Assembly: GCF_001598695.1 (NCBI RefSeq)
Contig: NZ_BCZK01000017.1
Location: forward strand, 53,420-117,419
From: Klebsiella oxytoca NBRC 105695
GTDB lineage: Bacteria > Pseudomonadota > Gammaproteobacteria > Enterobacterales > Enterobacteriaceae
Direction of reading: 5' to 3'
Length of the DNA stretch: 64,000 nucleotides
Shown: positions 1 to 9,578 of the stretch, in pieces
Layout of the letters: every line of letters begins with the position of its first letter
Position numbering within the stretch: the stretch's first letter is position 1
Notes under the pieces: generated by a model
What the model saw: only the letters and a program-made list of their open reading frames with translations
Database searches by the model: none
What the model was told of the DNA's origin: nothing
Position numbers and translations under genes: made by a program

Positions 1-1
1 C

Positions 2-748
2 TTCGGCGAACAGCTGGGCACGCCGTCGGTGATGAATATCTGGATCCCGGACGGCATGAAGGATATTACCGTTGACCGCTTCGCGCCGCGCCAGCGCCTG
101 CTGAACGCGCTTGATGAAGTGATCAGCGAGAAGCTGGACCCGGCGCACCATATTGACGCCGTAGAGAGCAAACTGTTCGGTATCGGCGCGGAAAGCTACA
201 CCGTCGGTTCCAATGAGTTCTATATGGGCTACGCCACCAGCCGCCAGACTGCCCTGTGCCTGGATGCCGGCCACTTCCATCCGACGGAGGTCATCTCCGA
301 TAAGATTTCCGCCGCCATGCTCTATATCCCGCGTCTGCTGCTGCACGTAAGCCGTCCGGTACGCTGGGACAGCGACCACGTGGTGCTGCTGGATGATGAA
401 ACCCAGGCCATCGCCAGCGAAATCATCCGCCACGATCTGTTCGACCGCGTGCATATCGGTCTCGATTTCTTCGACGCCTCGATCAACCGCATCGCGGCGT
501 GGGTGATTGGTACCCGCAATATGAAGAAAGCGCTGCTGCGCGCTCTGCTGGAACCAACCGAGCAGCTGCGTCAGCTGGAGCTCGACGGCGATTACACCGC
601 CCGTCTGGCGCTGCTGGAAGAGCAGAAGTGCCTGCCGTGGCAGGCCATCTGGGAAATGTACTGTCAGCGTCACGATACGCCGGCAGGCAGCCAGTGGCTG
701 GATAACGTACGCGCTTATGAAAATGCGGTTCTGAGCCAGCGCGGGTAA
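2..748 (+). CDS. rhaA: L-rhamnose isomerase, C-terminal part (cut by window edge)
   Basis: Converts L-rhamnose to L-rhamnulose in the cytoplasm, the first step of rhamnose breakdown. The reading frame is open from base 2, so the start lies outside the window; 248 C-terminal residues remain of a family about 419 long. The protein matches enterobacterial RhaA throughout: an early NIWIPDG, then [12 protein letters not shown], and [11 protein letters not shown], which carries metal-binding aspartates in this family. It ends normally with TAA at 746-748. The next gene is rhaD, as in the enterobacterial rhaBAD operon, so rhaB is expected just upstream of the window. Confidence 0.96.
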   Translation, partial: FGEQLGTPSVMNIWIPDGMKDITVDRFAPRQRLLNALDEVISEKLDPAHHIDAVESKLFGIGAESYTVGSNEFYMGYATSRQTALCLDAGHFHPTEVISDKISAAMLYIPRLLLHVSRPVRWDSDHVVLLDDETQAIASEIIRHDLFDRVHIGLDFFDASINRIAAWVIGTRNMKKALLRALLEPTEQLRQLELDGDYTARLALLEEQKCLPWQAIWEMYCQRHDTPAGSQWLDNVRAYENAVLSQRG

Positions 749-758
749 TGCCTGGACT

Positions 759-823
759 TCCCCGGACGCAGCCGGGCTACGAACCGGTAGCCCGGATAAG
801 CCATTTACGGCGCAATCCGGGGG
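759..823. repeat. REP/BIME-type palindromic repeats between rhaA and rhaD
   Basis: Two GC-rich units with the core CCCGGA...GCCGGGCTAC and, in the opposite sense, GTAGCCCGGATAAG...AATCCGGGG lie in the 135-bp gap. This head-to-head pair of REP units is typical of enterobacterial intergenic BIMEs, which can stabilise upstream mRNA or reduce downstream expression. Related units occur at 6455-6547 and 56323-56356. Confidence 0.8.
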
Positions 824-883
824 CTCGCACATATTCAGGGCGAGGGGCCAACCCCGCGCCGAATCAACAGGAAAGACAAGACT

Positions 884-1714
884 ATGCAGACCATTATCGA
901 CGCCTGGTTCGTCCAGGGCATGATTAAAGCCACTTCCGACGCCTGGCTGAAAGGCTGGGACGAGCGCAACGGCGGCAACCTGACGCTGCGCCTCGACGAA
1001 GCGGATATTGAACCCTACGCGGCGGATTTCCACGCTAAACCGCGCTATATCGCCCTGAGCCAGCCGATGCCAACGCTGGCCAACCAGCCGTTTATCGTCA
1101 CCGGTTCCGGTAAATTCTTCCGTAACGTCCAGCTCGACCCGGCGGCGAACCTCGGCGTGGTGAAAGTCGACAGCGACGGCGCGGGATACCATATTCTTTG
1201 GGGTCTGACCAACGATGCGGTACCGACATCCGAGCTACCGGCGCACTTCCTGTCGCACAGCGAGCGCATCCGCCTGACCAACGGCAAAGACCGGGTGATC
1301 ATGCACTGCCACGCCACTAACCTGATTGCCCTGACCTACGTGCTGGAGAACAACAGCGATCTGTTCACCCGTAAGCTCTGGGAAGGCAGCACCGAATGCC
1401 TGGTGGTCTTCCCGGACGGCGTCGGCATTCTGCCGTGGATGGTGCCGGGCACCGACGAAATCGGCCAGGCCACCGCTGAGGCGATGCAGAAACACTCGCT
1501 GGTGCTGTGGCCGTTCCACGGCGTCTTTGGTAGCGGCCCCAATCTGGATGAAACCTTCGGCCTGATCGATACCGCCGAGAAATCCGCTGAGGTGCTGGTG
1601 AAAGTCTATTCAATGGGCGGGATGAAACAAACCATCACCCGCGAAGAGCTGGTCGCTCTTGGCAAACGCTTCAACGTTCAACCGATGCAGTCCGCGTTAG
1701 ACCTTTATCAATAA
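884..1714 (+). CDS. rhaD: Rhamnulose-1-phosphate aldolase
   Basis: Class II aldolase that splits L-rhamnulose 1-phosphate into dihydroxyacetone phosphate and L-lactaldehyde. The protein has 276 residues, near the 274 of E. coli. The zinc ligands known for the family are at the expected positions: H141 and H143 in MHCHATNL and H212 in FHGVFG, with catalytic E117 in TSELPAH. An AGGAAAG ribosome site precedes the ATG. It follows rhaA across a REP-containing gap, so differential expression within one operon is possible. Lactaldehyde from this step would be used by the fucO-like gene at 6597. Confidence 0.97.
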   Translation: MQTIIDAWFVQGMIKATSDAWLKGWDERNGGNLTLRLDEADIEPYAADFHAKPRYIALSQPMPTLANQPFIVTGSGKFFRNVQLDPAANLGVVKVDSDGAGYHILWGLTNDAVPTSELPAHFLSHSERIRLTNGKDRVIMHCHATNLIALTYVLENNSDLFTRKLWEGSTECLVVFPDGVGILPWMVPGTDEIGQATAEAMQKHSLVLWPFHGVFGSGPNLDETFGLIDTAEKSAEVLVKVYSMGGMKQTITREELVALGKRFNVQPMQSALDLYQ

Positions 1715-1795
1715 CAACATCGCGCCCCGCTCATCGAGACGGGGCGAAACATCACCTGCAAACCCTACCAAACTGACTCTTGTGGAGTAAAAGCA

Positions 1796-2782
1796 ATGAA
1801 AACAAAGACAAGCTTGATCCTCACCGTTGCCATCCTGGCGTTGTCCGGTTCCGCTTTAGCCGAAGTCAAAATCGCCCTCGTGGCGAAATCATTGGGAAAT
1901 GGATTCTTCGAAGCAGCGAACGTCGGCGCGCAGGAAGCGGCCAAAGAGTTAGGCGATGTCAACGTGATCTATACCGGCCCGACCACCACCACCGCCGAAG
2001 CACAGATCGAAGTGCTGAATGGTTTGATCGCCCAAGGGGTGGATGCGATCGCCATTTCCGCTAACGATCCCGATGCCGTGGTGCCGGTGCTGAAGAAAGC
2101 GATGCAGCGCGGCATTAAGGTGGTCTCCTGGGACTCCGGCGTCGCGCCGGCGGGACGCCAGATCCATCTTAATCCGTCCAATAACGCCTTGATTGGCGAA
2201 ACCAACGTTAAGCTCGCCGCCGATGCGCTGAAGGCGCTGAACGTGGAAAAAGGCGAGGTGGCGATTTTAAGCGCTACCCCAACCTCCACCAACCAGAACA
2301 TCTGGATTGAGGAGATGAAAAAGGTGCTGCCGCAGTATCCGTCCGTCAATCTGGTGACCGTCGCCTACGGTGACGATCTGTCGGATAAAAGCTACCGCGA
2401 AGCGGTGGGCCTGCTGAAGTCATATCCTGACCTGAAAGTAATTGTTTCGCCTTCGTCGGTGGGGATCGTTGCCGCCGCGCAGGCGGTGAAAGATCAGGGC
2501 AAAATCGGCAAGGTCTACGTGACTGGCCTGGGGTTGCCATCGGAAATGGCGGGGGCGATTAAGTCCGGCGCCAGCAAAAGCTTTGCTATCTGGAATCCGA
2601 TCGACCTTGGCTATGCCGCCACGTATCTGGCCGACGATTTAGTCAAAGGCACGGCGACCAAAACCGAAGCCAATATGGGCAAGCTGGGCAAAGTGAAGCT
2701 CGACGCCGACGGTAGCGGCGCGATGGCCGAACCGTTCGTCTACGATGCGAGCAATATCGATAAGTTCTCGAAGATTTTCTAA
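1796..2782 (+). CDS. rhaS: Rhamnose-type ABC transporter, periplasmic substrate-binding protein
   Basis: Binds sugar in the periplasm and delivers it to the membrane permeases. The 328-residue protein has a clear signal peptide (MKTKTSLILTVAILALSGSALA, cleavage near residue 22) and the periplasmic-binding-protein fold of the ribose/AI-2 group. It resembles the RhaS family described in rhizobia. The name collides with the AraC-type activator RhaS of enterics, so use it with care. The gene opens a block of four transporter genes directly after rhaD, which is the main argument for rhamnose as substrate. A related AI-2 or pentose binding protein cannot be excluded from sequence alone. Confidence 0.85.
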   Translation: MKTKTSLILTVAILALSGSALAEVKIALVAKSLGNGFFEAANVGAQEAAKELGDVNVIYTGPTTTTAEAQIEVLNGLIAQGVDAIAISANDPDAVVPVLKKAMQRGIKVVSWDSGVAPAGRQIHLNPSNNALIGETNVKLAADALKALNVEKGEVAILSATPTSTNQNIWIEEMKKVLPQYPSVNLVTVAYGDDLSDKSYREAVGLLKSYPDLKVIVSPSSVGIVAAAQAVKDQGKIGKVYVTGLGLPSEMAGAIKSGASKSFAIWNPIDLGYAATYLADDLVKGTATKTEANMGKLGKVKLDADGSGAMAEPFVYDASNIDKFSKIF

Positions 2783-2787
2783 CCCTG

Positions 2788-2900
2788 CTTCCTCACCCCG
2801 GCCCGCTCCCGAAGGGAGAGGGAGAAAGCCAGGCCCTCTGCGCAATGTTGGCAGAGAGCTCTGAGCGGTTCCCTCGCCCCTTTGGGGAGAGGGTTAGGGT
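2788..2900. repeat. Pair of GC-rich dispersed palindromic repeats
   Basis: Two inverted motifs, CCTCACCCCGGCC...GGGAGAGGGAG at the left and CCCTCGCCCCTTTGGGGAGAGGGTTAGGGTG at the right (shown here in part), fill the gap between the binding protein and the ATPase genes. This is a common dispersed intergenic palindrome in gamma-proteobacteria. It can fold into strong RNA hairpins and would favour higher levels of the upstream binding protein mRNA than of the membrane components. Confidence 0.6.
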
Positions 2901-2919
2901 GATTTTACGGAGAACTATC

Positions 2920-4431
2920 ATGTCAGCATCCACCCCACTGCTGTCGCTTAAGGGCATCACCAAGGTTTTCCCCGGCGTGCGCGCACTTGAGAACGTACAG
3001 CTCGATCTCTGGCCCGGCAAAGTCACCGCCTTAATCGGCGAAAACGGCGCGGGCAAATCCACGCTGGTCAAAGTGATGACCGGTATTTATCAGCCCGAAG
3101 AGGGCGAGATTCTCTATAAAGCGATCCCTATCCAGCTGCCGACCCCGGAGTCAGCGCACAAGGTCGGGATCACCGCCATTCATCAGGAAACCGTGCTGTT
3201 CGACGAGCTGTCGGTCACTGAAAATATTTTCGTCGGCCAGTATCTGCATCGCGGTCTGCTGAAGAGGCTCGACTGGCCCGCCATGTACCGCAAAGCCAGC
3301 GAGATTCTCACCCGCCTGGAGGTGCAGATTGACCCGCGCGCGACGTTGAAAACCCTCAGCATCGCCCAGCGCCATATGGTGGCCATCGCCCGGGCGCTCT
3401 CCTTTGAAGCCCAGGTGGTGATCCTCGATGAGCCGACCGCCGCGCTCTCACAGCATGAAATTCTGGAGTTTTATCAAATCGTTGAGCGCCTGAAGCAGGA
3501 CGGCAAAGCGATTCTTTTTATCTCGCATAAGTTCGATGAGATTTTCGAGCTGGCAGACTACTACACCATTCTGCGCGACGGCGTTTACGTCAGCTCCGGA
3601 GCGATAAACGACATCACCGAAGAGCGGATGGTGGCGATGATGGTGGGCCGCGCGATTACCCAAACCTACCCGAAAGTTGACTGTACCCCAGGGGAAACGG
3701 TGCTGGAGGTGCAAGACCTCTGTCACCCCACCGAGTTTGCCCATATCAATTTCAGCCTGCGCAAAGGGGAGATTCTTGGCTTTTACGGCCTGGTGGGCGC
3801 CGGGCGCACCGAGCTGATGCAGGCGCTCTCCGGGGTCTCGACCCCCTCCTCCGGCAACATCGTACTGAAGGGCAAAGCGATGCGCTTTCGCCAGCCGGCC
3901 GACGCCATCAACGCCGGTATCGTCTGCGTGCCGGAAGAGCGGCAGAAGCAAGGAGCGATTATCGCCCTGCCGATCGCCCAGAACATCAGCCTGCCGCAGC
4001 TCAGCAAACTCAACCCCAACGGCGTACTGAACGACGCCCGCGAATGGCGGCTGGCGGATGAGTACGCTTCGCGCTTACAGGTCAAAGCTTTTAGCTGGCG
4101 GCAGGCGGTGGAAACCCTTTCCGGCGGCAATCAGCAAAAAGTGGTGATCGGCAAATGGCTGGCGACCCATCCCGAGGTGATTATCCTCGACGAACCGACC
4201 AAAGGCATCGATATCGGTTCCAAAGCGGCGGTGCACCAGTTTATGTCCGAACTGGTCAGCCAGGGGCTGGCGGTCATTATGGTCTCTTCGGAGCTACCGG
4301 AAGTGATGGGCATGGCCGACCGGATTATCGTGATGCACGAAGGGCTGATGGTCGCCGAGTATCGCGCCGGTGAAGCGACGGCGGAAACCATCGTCAGCGC
4401 CGCCAGCGGCGCCGGTCGGGAGGCAGCGTAA
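2920..4431 (+). CDS. rhaT: Rhamnose-type ABC transporter, double ATPase subunit
   Basis: Energises the importer. This is a 503-residue protein with two fused ABC domains, as in RbsA or AraG. Domain 1 has Walker A GENGAGKST and Walker B VVILDEPTAAL. Domain 2 has a degenerate Walker A, GLVGAGRTE, the signature LSGGNQQKV and Walker B VIILDEPTKGID. An in-frame upstream ATG at 2845 lies in the repeat and lacks a ribosome site. The ATG at 2920 follows TACGGAGAA, so it is preferred. The stop overlaps the next start by one base (TAATG), suggesting translational coupling. The symbol follows the rhizobial RhaSTPQ scheme and is not the RhaT symporter of E. coli. Confidence 0.85.
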   Translation: MSASTPLLSLKGITKVFPGVRALENVQLDLWPGKVTALIGENGAGKSTLVKVMTGIYQPEEGEILYKAIPIQLPTPESAHKVGITAIHQETVLFDELSVTENIFVGQYLHRGLLKRLDWPAMYRKASEILTRLEVQIDPRATLKTLSIAQRHMVAIARALSFEAQVVILDEPTAALSQHEILEFYQIVERLKQDGKAILFISHKFDEIFELADYYTILRDGVYVSSGAINDITEERMVAMMVGRAITQTYPKVDCTPGETVLEVQDLCHPTEFAHINFSLRKGEILGFYGLVGAGRTELMQALSGVSTPSSGNIVLKGKAMRFRQPADAINAGIVCVPEERQKQGAIIALPIAQNISLPQLSKLNPNGVLNDAREWRLADEYASRLQVKAFSWRQAVETLSGGNQQKVVIGKWLATHPEVIILDEPTKGIDIGSKAAVHQFMSELVSQGLAVIMVSSELPEVMGMADRIIVMHEGLMVAEYRAGEATAETIVSAASGAGREAA

Positions 4432-5435
4432 TGGGCAAACAGCTGCTTAAACACCGCGAAGCGCTGCTGGCGGCGGTGATCGTTTTGCTGATCGGCGCTA
4501 TCGGCAGCCGGGCGCCGTCGTTCGTCTCGCCGGGCAATCTGGTGGAGATGTTTAACGACACCGCCATTCTCATCATCCTCGCCCTCGGCCAGATGATGGT
4601 GCTGCTCACCAAAGGCATCGATCTGTCGATGGCCGCCAACCTGGCGCTGACCGGGATGATCGTCGCCCTGCTCAACGCCCACTATCCGGGTATCCCGGTG
4701 GCGGCGCTGCTGGCGCTGGCGACCCTGCTGGGCCTGCTGATGGGGATGATTAACGGCCTGCTGGTCTGGCGGCTCGGCATTCCGGCCATCGTGGTCACGC
4801 TGGGCACCATGAGTATTTATCGCGGGATTATCTTCCTGCTTTCCGACGGCGGCTGGGTGAACTCGCACCAGATGAGCGCCGATTTTCTCGGCCTGCCGCG
4901 CGCCTCGCTGCTGGGGCTGCCGCTGCTGAGCTGGTGCGCCATCGCCGCGCTGCTGCTGGTGGGCTATTTCCTGCGCTACAGCCGCACCGGTCGGGCTTTG
5001 TACACCGCGGGCGGCAACGCGACGGCGGCGTACTACACCGGGATTAACGCCGGGAAAATGCAGTTTGTCAGCTTCTGCCTCTCCGGCGCGCTGGCCGGGT
5101 TCTGCGGCTATTTGTGGATCTCACGTTTCGCTGTCGCCTATGTCGATGTCGCCAACGGTTTTGAACTGCAGGTGGTCGCCGCCTGCGTCATCGGCGGCAT
5201 CAGCACCATGGGCGGAACCGGTCGCGTGCTCGGCTGCCTGTGCGGGGCGCTGTTCCTTGGAGTGATTAATAATGCGCTACCGGTGATCGGTATTTCGCCG
5301 TTCTGGCAAATGGCCATTTCCGGCGCGGTGATCGTCATTGCGGTGCTGCTTAACGAACGAGGCAATAAAGGCCACGGACGGTTAATCCTGCGCGACGCGG
5401 CATTAGCCCGACAGAAACAGGCGGTGAAATCATGA
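4431..5435 (+). CDS. rhaP: Rhamnose-type ABC transporter permease 1
   Basis: Inner-membrane permease of the RbsC/LsrC type, 334 residues with about eight to ten hydrophobic segments. Family hallmarks visible are GIDLSMAANLALTGM near residue 65 and VVTLGTMSIYRG near residue 120. It starts within the stop codon of the ATPase gene and ends in an ATGA overlap with the second permease, so the two permeases are probably made together and pair as a heterodimer. The substrate is inferred from the rha neighbours. Confidence 0.83.
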   Translation: MGKQLLKHREALLAAVIVLLIGAIGSRAPSFVSPGNLVEMFNDTAILIILALGQMMVLLTKGIDLSMAANLALTGMIVALLNAHYPGIPVAALLALATLLGLLMGMINGLLVWRLGIPAIVVTLGTMSIYRGIIFLLSDGGWVNSHQMSADFLGLPRASLLGLPLLSWCAIAALLLVGYFLRYSRTGRALYTAGGNATAAYYTGINAGKMQFVSFCLSGALAGFCGYLWISRFAVAYVDVANGFELQVVAACVIGGISTMGGTGRVLGCLCGALFLGVINNALPVIGISPFWQMAISGAVIVIAVLLNERGNKGHGRLILRDAALARQKQAVKS

Positions 5436-6436
5436 GCAAAATGATGATGTCTGAAGAGATGAAAAGCGTCCCGGCCGCGCCGTCGCCGCTGCGCCGCTTG
5501 CTGTGCTGGGAAGGTTTTCTGCTGGCGGTAACCCTGGCGGTATTTATGGTTAACGCCCTGGCATCCCCCTGGTTCCTTAATATCTGGAATCTGTTGGACG
5601 CCACGTTTAACTTCACCGAAAAAGCGATCATCGTGCTGCCGATGGCGATGCTGATTATCGCCAGAGAGATCGACCTTTCGGTAGCCTCGACGATGGCGCT
5701 GAGCTCAACGGCGATGGGCTTCTGCGCGGCAGCGGGTATGGATACGCCGCTGCTGGTGGCCGTCGGGCTGGGCGTGGGGCTGCTGTGCGGCCTGTTCAAC
5801 GGTATCCTGGTGACGCGCTTTAACCTGTCGTCGATTGTGATCACCATCGGCACCATGAGCCTGTATCGCGGGATAACCTACATTCTGCTGGGCGACAAGG
5901 CGCTCAATCACTACCCGGACAGCTTCTCCTGGTTTGGCCAGGGCTACGTGTGGGGCGCGCTCTCTTTTGAGTTTGCGCTGTTTATCCTTCTTGCTGCCGC
6001 CTTTACCTTCCTGCTGCATAAAACCAACTTTGGCCGCCGGACCTACGCCATCGGCAATAACCCGACCGGAGCCTGGTACTCCGGGATTAACGTCAAGCGC
6101 CACAACCTGATGCTGTTTGCGCTGGTCGGACTGATGGCCGGCCTGGCGGCGGTTCTGCTGACCTCAAGGCTCGGTAGTACCCGCCCGACGCTGGCGATGG
6201 GCTGGGAGCTGGCGGTCGTCACGATGGCGGTACTCGGCGGCGTCAATATTCTCGGCGGTTCCGGCAGCATGGTGGGGGTGATTATCGCCGCTTTCCTGAT
6301 GGGGCTGGTGACGTTTGGCCTGAGCCTGCTCAACGTGCCGGGCATCGTGATGTCGATCATCATCGGCGCGATGCTGATTGTGGTTATTTCGCTGCCGATT
6401 ATTACCCGGCGGATTTTGCAACGAAGACGAATTTAA
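5432..6436 (+). CDS. rhaQ: Rhamnose-type ABC transporter permease 2
   Basis: Second permease of the importer, 334 residues, related to the preceding gene (shared motifs REIDLSVASTMALSS and VITIGTMSLYRGITY). The start codon overlaps the previous stop by four bases (ATGA). The first 25 residues look hydrophilic and cytoplasmic. A REP-rich gap of about 160 bp follows before the lactaldehyde reductase gene, so expression may drop there. Confidence 0.83.
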   Translation: MSKMMMSEEMKSVPAAPSPLRRLLCWEGFLLAVTLAVFMVNALASPWFLNIWNLLDATFNFTEKAIIVLPMAMLIIAREIDLSVASTMALSSTAMGFCAAAGMDTPLLVAVGLGVGLLCGLFNGILVTRFNLSSIVITIGTMSLYRGITYILLGDKALNHYPDSFSWFGQGYVWGALSFEFALFILLAAAFTFLLHKTNFGRRTYAIGNNPTGAWYSGINVKRHNLMLFALVGLMAGLAAVLLTSRLGSTRPTLAMGWELAVVTMAVLGGVNILGGSGSMVGVIIAAFLMGLVTFGLSLLNVPGIVMSIIIGAMLIVVISLPIITRRILQRRRI

Positions 6437-6454
6437 TTTCCCCTTTACCCTAAA

Positions 6455-6547
6455 TCCCGGAGGCGGTGCTACGCACCTGTCCTGGCTACCGGCCTGCAGA
6501 CGCCAGTGAACCTGTAGCCCGGGTAAGGCGCCAGCCGCGACCCGGGA
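6455..6547. repeat. REP/BIME pair upstream of the lactaldehyde reductase gene
   Basis: Two inverted REP-like units: TCCCGGAGGCGGTGCTACG at the left and GTAGCCCGGGTAAGGCG followed by CGACCCGGG at the right. They have the same family core as the repeats at 759-823. Confidence 0.75.
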
Positions 6548-6596
6548 GCAGGTGAAGGGAAACGGATTACCCAAATCAACATTAAGGAGAATTATC

Positions 6597-7745
6597 ATGA
6601 GTTTTATGTTGGCACTACCCAAAATCAGCCTCCACGGCGCGGGCGCAATCGGTGATATGGTTAAGCTGGTGGCAGGTAAAGGGTGGGGTAAAGCGCTGAT
6701 CGTCACCGACGGTCATCTGGTCAAGATGGGTCTGCTCGACAGCCTGTTTACCGCCCTGGATGAACAGCAAATGTCTTATCATCTGTTTGATGAGGTGTTC
6801 CCTAACCCAACGGAAGCGCTGGTGCAAAAAGGCTACGCGGCGTATCGCGAGGCCGGGTGTGATTACCTTATCGCCTTCGGCGGCGGCAGCCCGATCGATA
6901 CCGCTAAAGCGGTGAAAATCCTCACCGCCAACCCGGGGCCATCGACCGCCTACTCCGGCGTCGGCAAAGTGAAAAACGCCGGGGTGCCGCTGGTAGCAAT
7001 CAACACCACAGCAGGAACAGCCGCGGAGATGACCAGCAATGCGGTCATTATCGACGCCGAACGTCAGGTGAAAGAGGTGATCATCGACCCCAATATCATT
7101 CCCGATATTGCCGTCGATGACGCCAGCGTGATGCTTGATATCCCGCCGTCCATTACCGCCGCCACCGGCATGGACGCGCTGACCCACGCCATTGAAGCTT
7201 TTGTTTCCGTTGGCGCGCACCCGCTGACCGATGCCAATGCCCTGGAAGCGATTCGCCTGATCAACCAATGGCTGCCGCAAGCCGTGGACGACGGGCACAA
7301 TCTTGAAGCCCGCGAGCAAATGGCGTTTGGCCAGTATCTGGCGGGCATGGCGTTTAACAGCGCCGGTCTTGGCCTGGTGCATGCGCTGGCTCATCAGCCG
7401 GGCGCTACCCACAACCTGCCGCACGGCGTGTGCAACGCCATCCTGCTGCCGATCATCGAAAACTTTAATCGCCCGAACGCGGTTGCCCGTTTCGCTCGCG
7501 TCGCGCAGGCGATGGGCGTCGATACCCGCGGCATGAGCGATGAGGCAGCCAGCATGGAGGCCATCAACGCCATCCGCGCGCTGAGTAAACGCGTCAGCAT
7601 CCCGCAAGGCTTTAGTCAGCTTGGCGTTAGCAAAGCCGATATCGAAGGCTGGCTGGACAAAGCGCTGGCCGACCCGTGCGCGCCGTGCAACCCGCGCACC
7701 GCCAGCCGCGACGAAGTCCGCGAACTGTATCTGGAGGCATTATGA
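6597..7745 (+). CDS. fucO: Lactaldehyde reductase (iron-dependent alcohol dehydrogenase)
   Basis: Reduces L-lactaldehyde, the product of RhaD, to L-1,2-propanediol with NADH under fermentative conditions. The 382-residue protein matches FucO in length and motifs: nucleotide site [10 protein letters not shown], and metal ligands within [12 protein letters not shown] and [19 protein letters not shown], which supply Asp and His residues to the iron site in this family. An upstream in-frame ATG at 6552 lies in repeat sequence. The chosen ATG follows AAGGAGA at optimal distance. The stop overlaps the start of rhaM (ATGA). In E. coli fucO sits in the fucose locus; its presence inside the rha operon here fits shared lactaldehyde metabolism. 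Confidence 0.88.
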   Translation: MSFMLALPKISLHGAGAIGDMVKLVAGKGWGKALIVTDGHLVKMGLLDSLFTALDEQQMSYHLFDEVFPNPTEALVQKGYAAYREAGCDYLIAFGGGSPIDTAKAVKILTANPGPSTAYSGVGKVKNAGVPLVAINTTAGTAAEMTSNAVIIDAERQVKEVIIDPNIIPDIAVDDASVMLDIPPSITAATGMDALTHAIEAFVSVGAHPLTDANALEAIRLINQWLPQAVDDGHNLEAREQMAFGQYLAGMAFNSAGLGLVHALAHQPGATHNLPHGVCNAILLPIIENFNRPNAVARFARVAQAMGVDTRGMSDEAASMEAINAIRALSKRVSIPQGFSQLGVSKADIEGWLDKALADPCAPCNPRTASRDEVRELYLEAL

Positions 7746-8056
7746 TCCGCAAAGCTTTCGTGATGCAGGTAAACCCGGACGCGCATGAAGAGTATCAGCG
7801 CCGCCATAATCCCATCTGGCCGGAGCTGGAAGCGGTGCTGAAAGCCCACGGCGCGCACCATTACGCGATTTATCTCGATAAAGAGCGCCATCTGCTGTTC
7901 GCCACGGTGGAGATTGAATCCGAAGCGCGCTGGAACGCCGTCGCTGGGACAGAGGTGTGTCAGCGCTGGTGGCAGCATATGCGCGATGTTATGCCGGCCA
8001 ATCCGGACAACAGTCCGGTAAGCGCGGAGCTCAAAGAGGTGTTTTATCTCGATTAA
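7742..8056 (+). CDS. rhaM: L-rhamnose mutarotase
   Basis: Interconverts alpha and beta anomers of L-rhamnose, feeding the anomer preferred by the isomerase. It is 104 residues, the usual family length. Active-site residues known from E. coli RhaM are present: Y18 and H22 in HEEYQRRHN, and a tryptophan pair (W76, W77) in CQRWWQHM. Its ATG overlaps the fucO stop, so it is the last gene of the rhamnose operon. A longer reading frame from 7676 only reads back into fucO. Confidence 0.95.
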   Translation: MIRKAFVMQVNPDAHEEYQRRHNPIWPELEAVLKAHGAHHYAIYLDKERHLLFATVEIESEARWNAVAGTEVCQRWWQHMRDVMPANPDNSPVSAELKEVFYLD

Positions 8057-8065
8057 ATCCATGAC

Positions 8066-8089
8066 GGCCCCGCTGCATTTAGCGGGGCC
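8066..8089. terminator. Hairpin ending the rhamnose operon
   Basis: Perfect 9-bp inverted repeat GGCCCCGCT / AGCGGGGCC with a 6-base loop, between convergent rhaM and the GH91 gene. There is no strong T run on either side, so its strength as an intrinsic terminator is uncertain. Confidence 0.6.
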
Positions 8090-8110
8090 ACCGCTTCAGA
8101 TCGAAGAGCG

Positions 8111-9475
8111 TTACATCGTTCCGGGAACGGGCGTGGCCCTGAAGGCGTTTACCGCCCTGTCCATCAGCACCCGATCGTCGCTTCCGCTATCCAGTATCGT
8201 GTTTTGCGCGGATTCTTTTTCTACCTGCACGGCAACCGCATCAAGCTCCTTTAACCTGGCCGTCGTCAGCAAAGCGCTGACCTGCGCCGCAAAGCAGGCA
8301 TCCTCTTCGGAGGGCTGCGCCTGCGCCGCTGACGTCTCCGTGGTCGCCACGATATGGTTATTCGCAATATAATTCCCTTTCCCGGAAACCAGCCGGATGA
8401 TGACCGGTTTTATTCCCAGCGGCTTGAGATACTGGATATCAATCGTTTCGGAAATATGATTGGCAATCAACGAATTATGACTACCATTGATATGCAGCAG
8501 ACCATAGGCATCATCCAGGCCGTTGTCATAGGTCTGCATCGGCGGCCAGGGTTCGCGATCGCGGAAAAAATGATTGGCCGCGATGAGATTCTCCGCACTG
8601 TTATTCTCCAGTACCAACATCCCTGGATAAAATGAGTGCAACCGATTACCGGTCACGGTAGAACGAACAACGCCAGATAAATGAACGCTGCTGGCGCCAC
8701 GCGGAAAGATATTATTGCCAGAAATTAATAACCCACCAAAGTTTTGGGCATAAATCGAATAGCCTTTATAGCCTGCGCCAATCAGGTTATCGGTTATTTT
8801 AGAAGCCTGTCCAGCGCCACGAAGCTCGATGCAGTTGCCGCATTCGGCGATAAAGTTATTATGGATCGCCATAGCATCACTATTGTACGTCGTGAGACCA
8901 TGCTCAAGATAGATAAATCCCATGCCGGTAATCCGGAAAGCATCCTGAGCGCTGGCGATATAAATCCCGGTTTTGCCGTTAATATAGCTATTTTCCGGAT
9001 CGTTGTTTCCCAGCCCATCATCAATAAAATGCAAGCCATCAATACAGAAGTTTTCAAACGCCACTGAACTTATTCGCGGTGCTCCGCTGCGTTTCACGTA
9101 AAATGCAGCGCCAGCGTGTTCTTCATCACCGGGCTGCGGGCAAAGATCGACCAGGATACGGCTACCACCCGGCCATATATCATGCAAATTCGCCCACTCG
9201 TCAGCCGGCGTATTAAAGCGAATACTTGAAGAGACAAACCCGTGTCCGGCGCCCATTATTTTTAAATAACTGATATCAATCAAAACCTGAGTCGTCAGAT
9301 GATAATCGCCGGGCGGGATATAGATAGCGGCGCCGGGTTTTCCACCATTATTCATGTCGGTTGCGGTTTGCCGATTTTTAATATCGAGAATAATACTGTT
9401 GATAACTTCGCCGATATCCTTATACGGATTACCGATATGCCACTGCGTCACGTCATAATAATTATTATGCGTCAT
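8111..9475 (-). CDS. GH91 difructose-anhydride enzyme (inulin fructotransferase family)
   Basis: The 454-residue protein is a clear GH91 member: a right-handed beta-helix enzyme that makes or hydrolyses difructose anhydrides (DFA I or DFA III). Family blocks are GGKPGAAIYIPPGDYHL (about 44-60), SSSIRFNTPADEW, WPGGSRILVD, KTGIYIASA and FIAECGNCIELRG. D200 and E211 are 11 residues apart, the spacing of the catalytic Asp/Glu pair in characterised inulin fructotransferases. It has no signal peptide, unlike secreted inulin-degrading members, and is preceded by a strong GAGGAGG ribosome site. A cytosolic enzyme behind a sugar symporter suggests hydrolysis of imported DFA (DFA-IIIase activity) rather than inulin attack. 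The exact reaction is inferred. The C-terminal 70 residues diverge from the helix pattern. Confidence 0.88.
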   Translation of the reverse strand: MTHNNYYDVTQWHIGNPYKDIGEVINSIILDIKNRQTATDMNNGGKPGAAIYIPPGDYHLTTQVLIDISYLKIMGAGHGFVSSSIRFNTPADEWANLHDIWPGGSRILVDLCPQPGDEEHAGAAFYVKRSGAPRISSVAFENFCIDGLHFIDDGLGNNDPENSYINGKTGIYIASAQDAFRITGMGFIYLEHGLTTYNSDAMAIHNNFIAECGNCIELRGAGQASKITDNLIGAGYKGYSIYAQNFGGLLISGNNIFPRGASSVHLSGVVRSTVTGNRLHSFYPGMLVLENNSAENLIAANHFFRDREPWPPMQTYDNGLDDAYGLLHINGSHNSLIANHISETIDIQYLKPLGIKPVIIRLVSGKGNYIANNHIVATTETSAAQAQPSEEDACFAAQVSALLTTARLKELDAVAVQVEKESAQNTILDSGSDDRVLMDRAVNAFRATPVPGTM

Positions 9476-9578
9476 GAAGAACCTCCTCTGCTATGAACAG
9501 AAAATCAATTAAAAAAACTGTTTTGATTAACACTGATATTTAATGATAAATAATACGGATAGCCTGATCCGCTGGCGA

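Noticed and set aside
6615..7607. 330-residue minus-strand frame opposite fucO
   Set aside because: Antisense shadow of a clear fucO gene.
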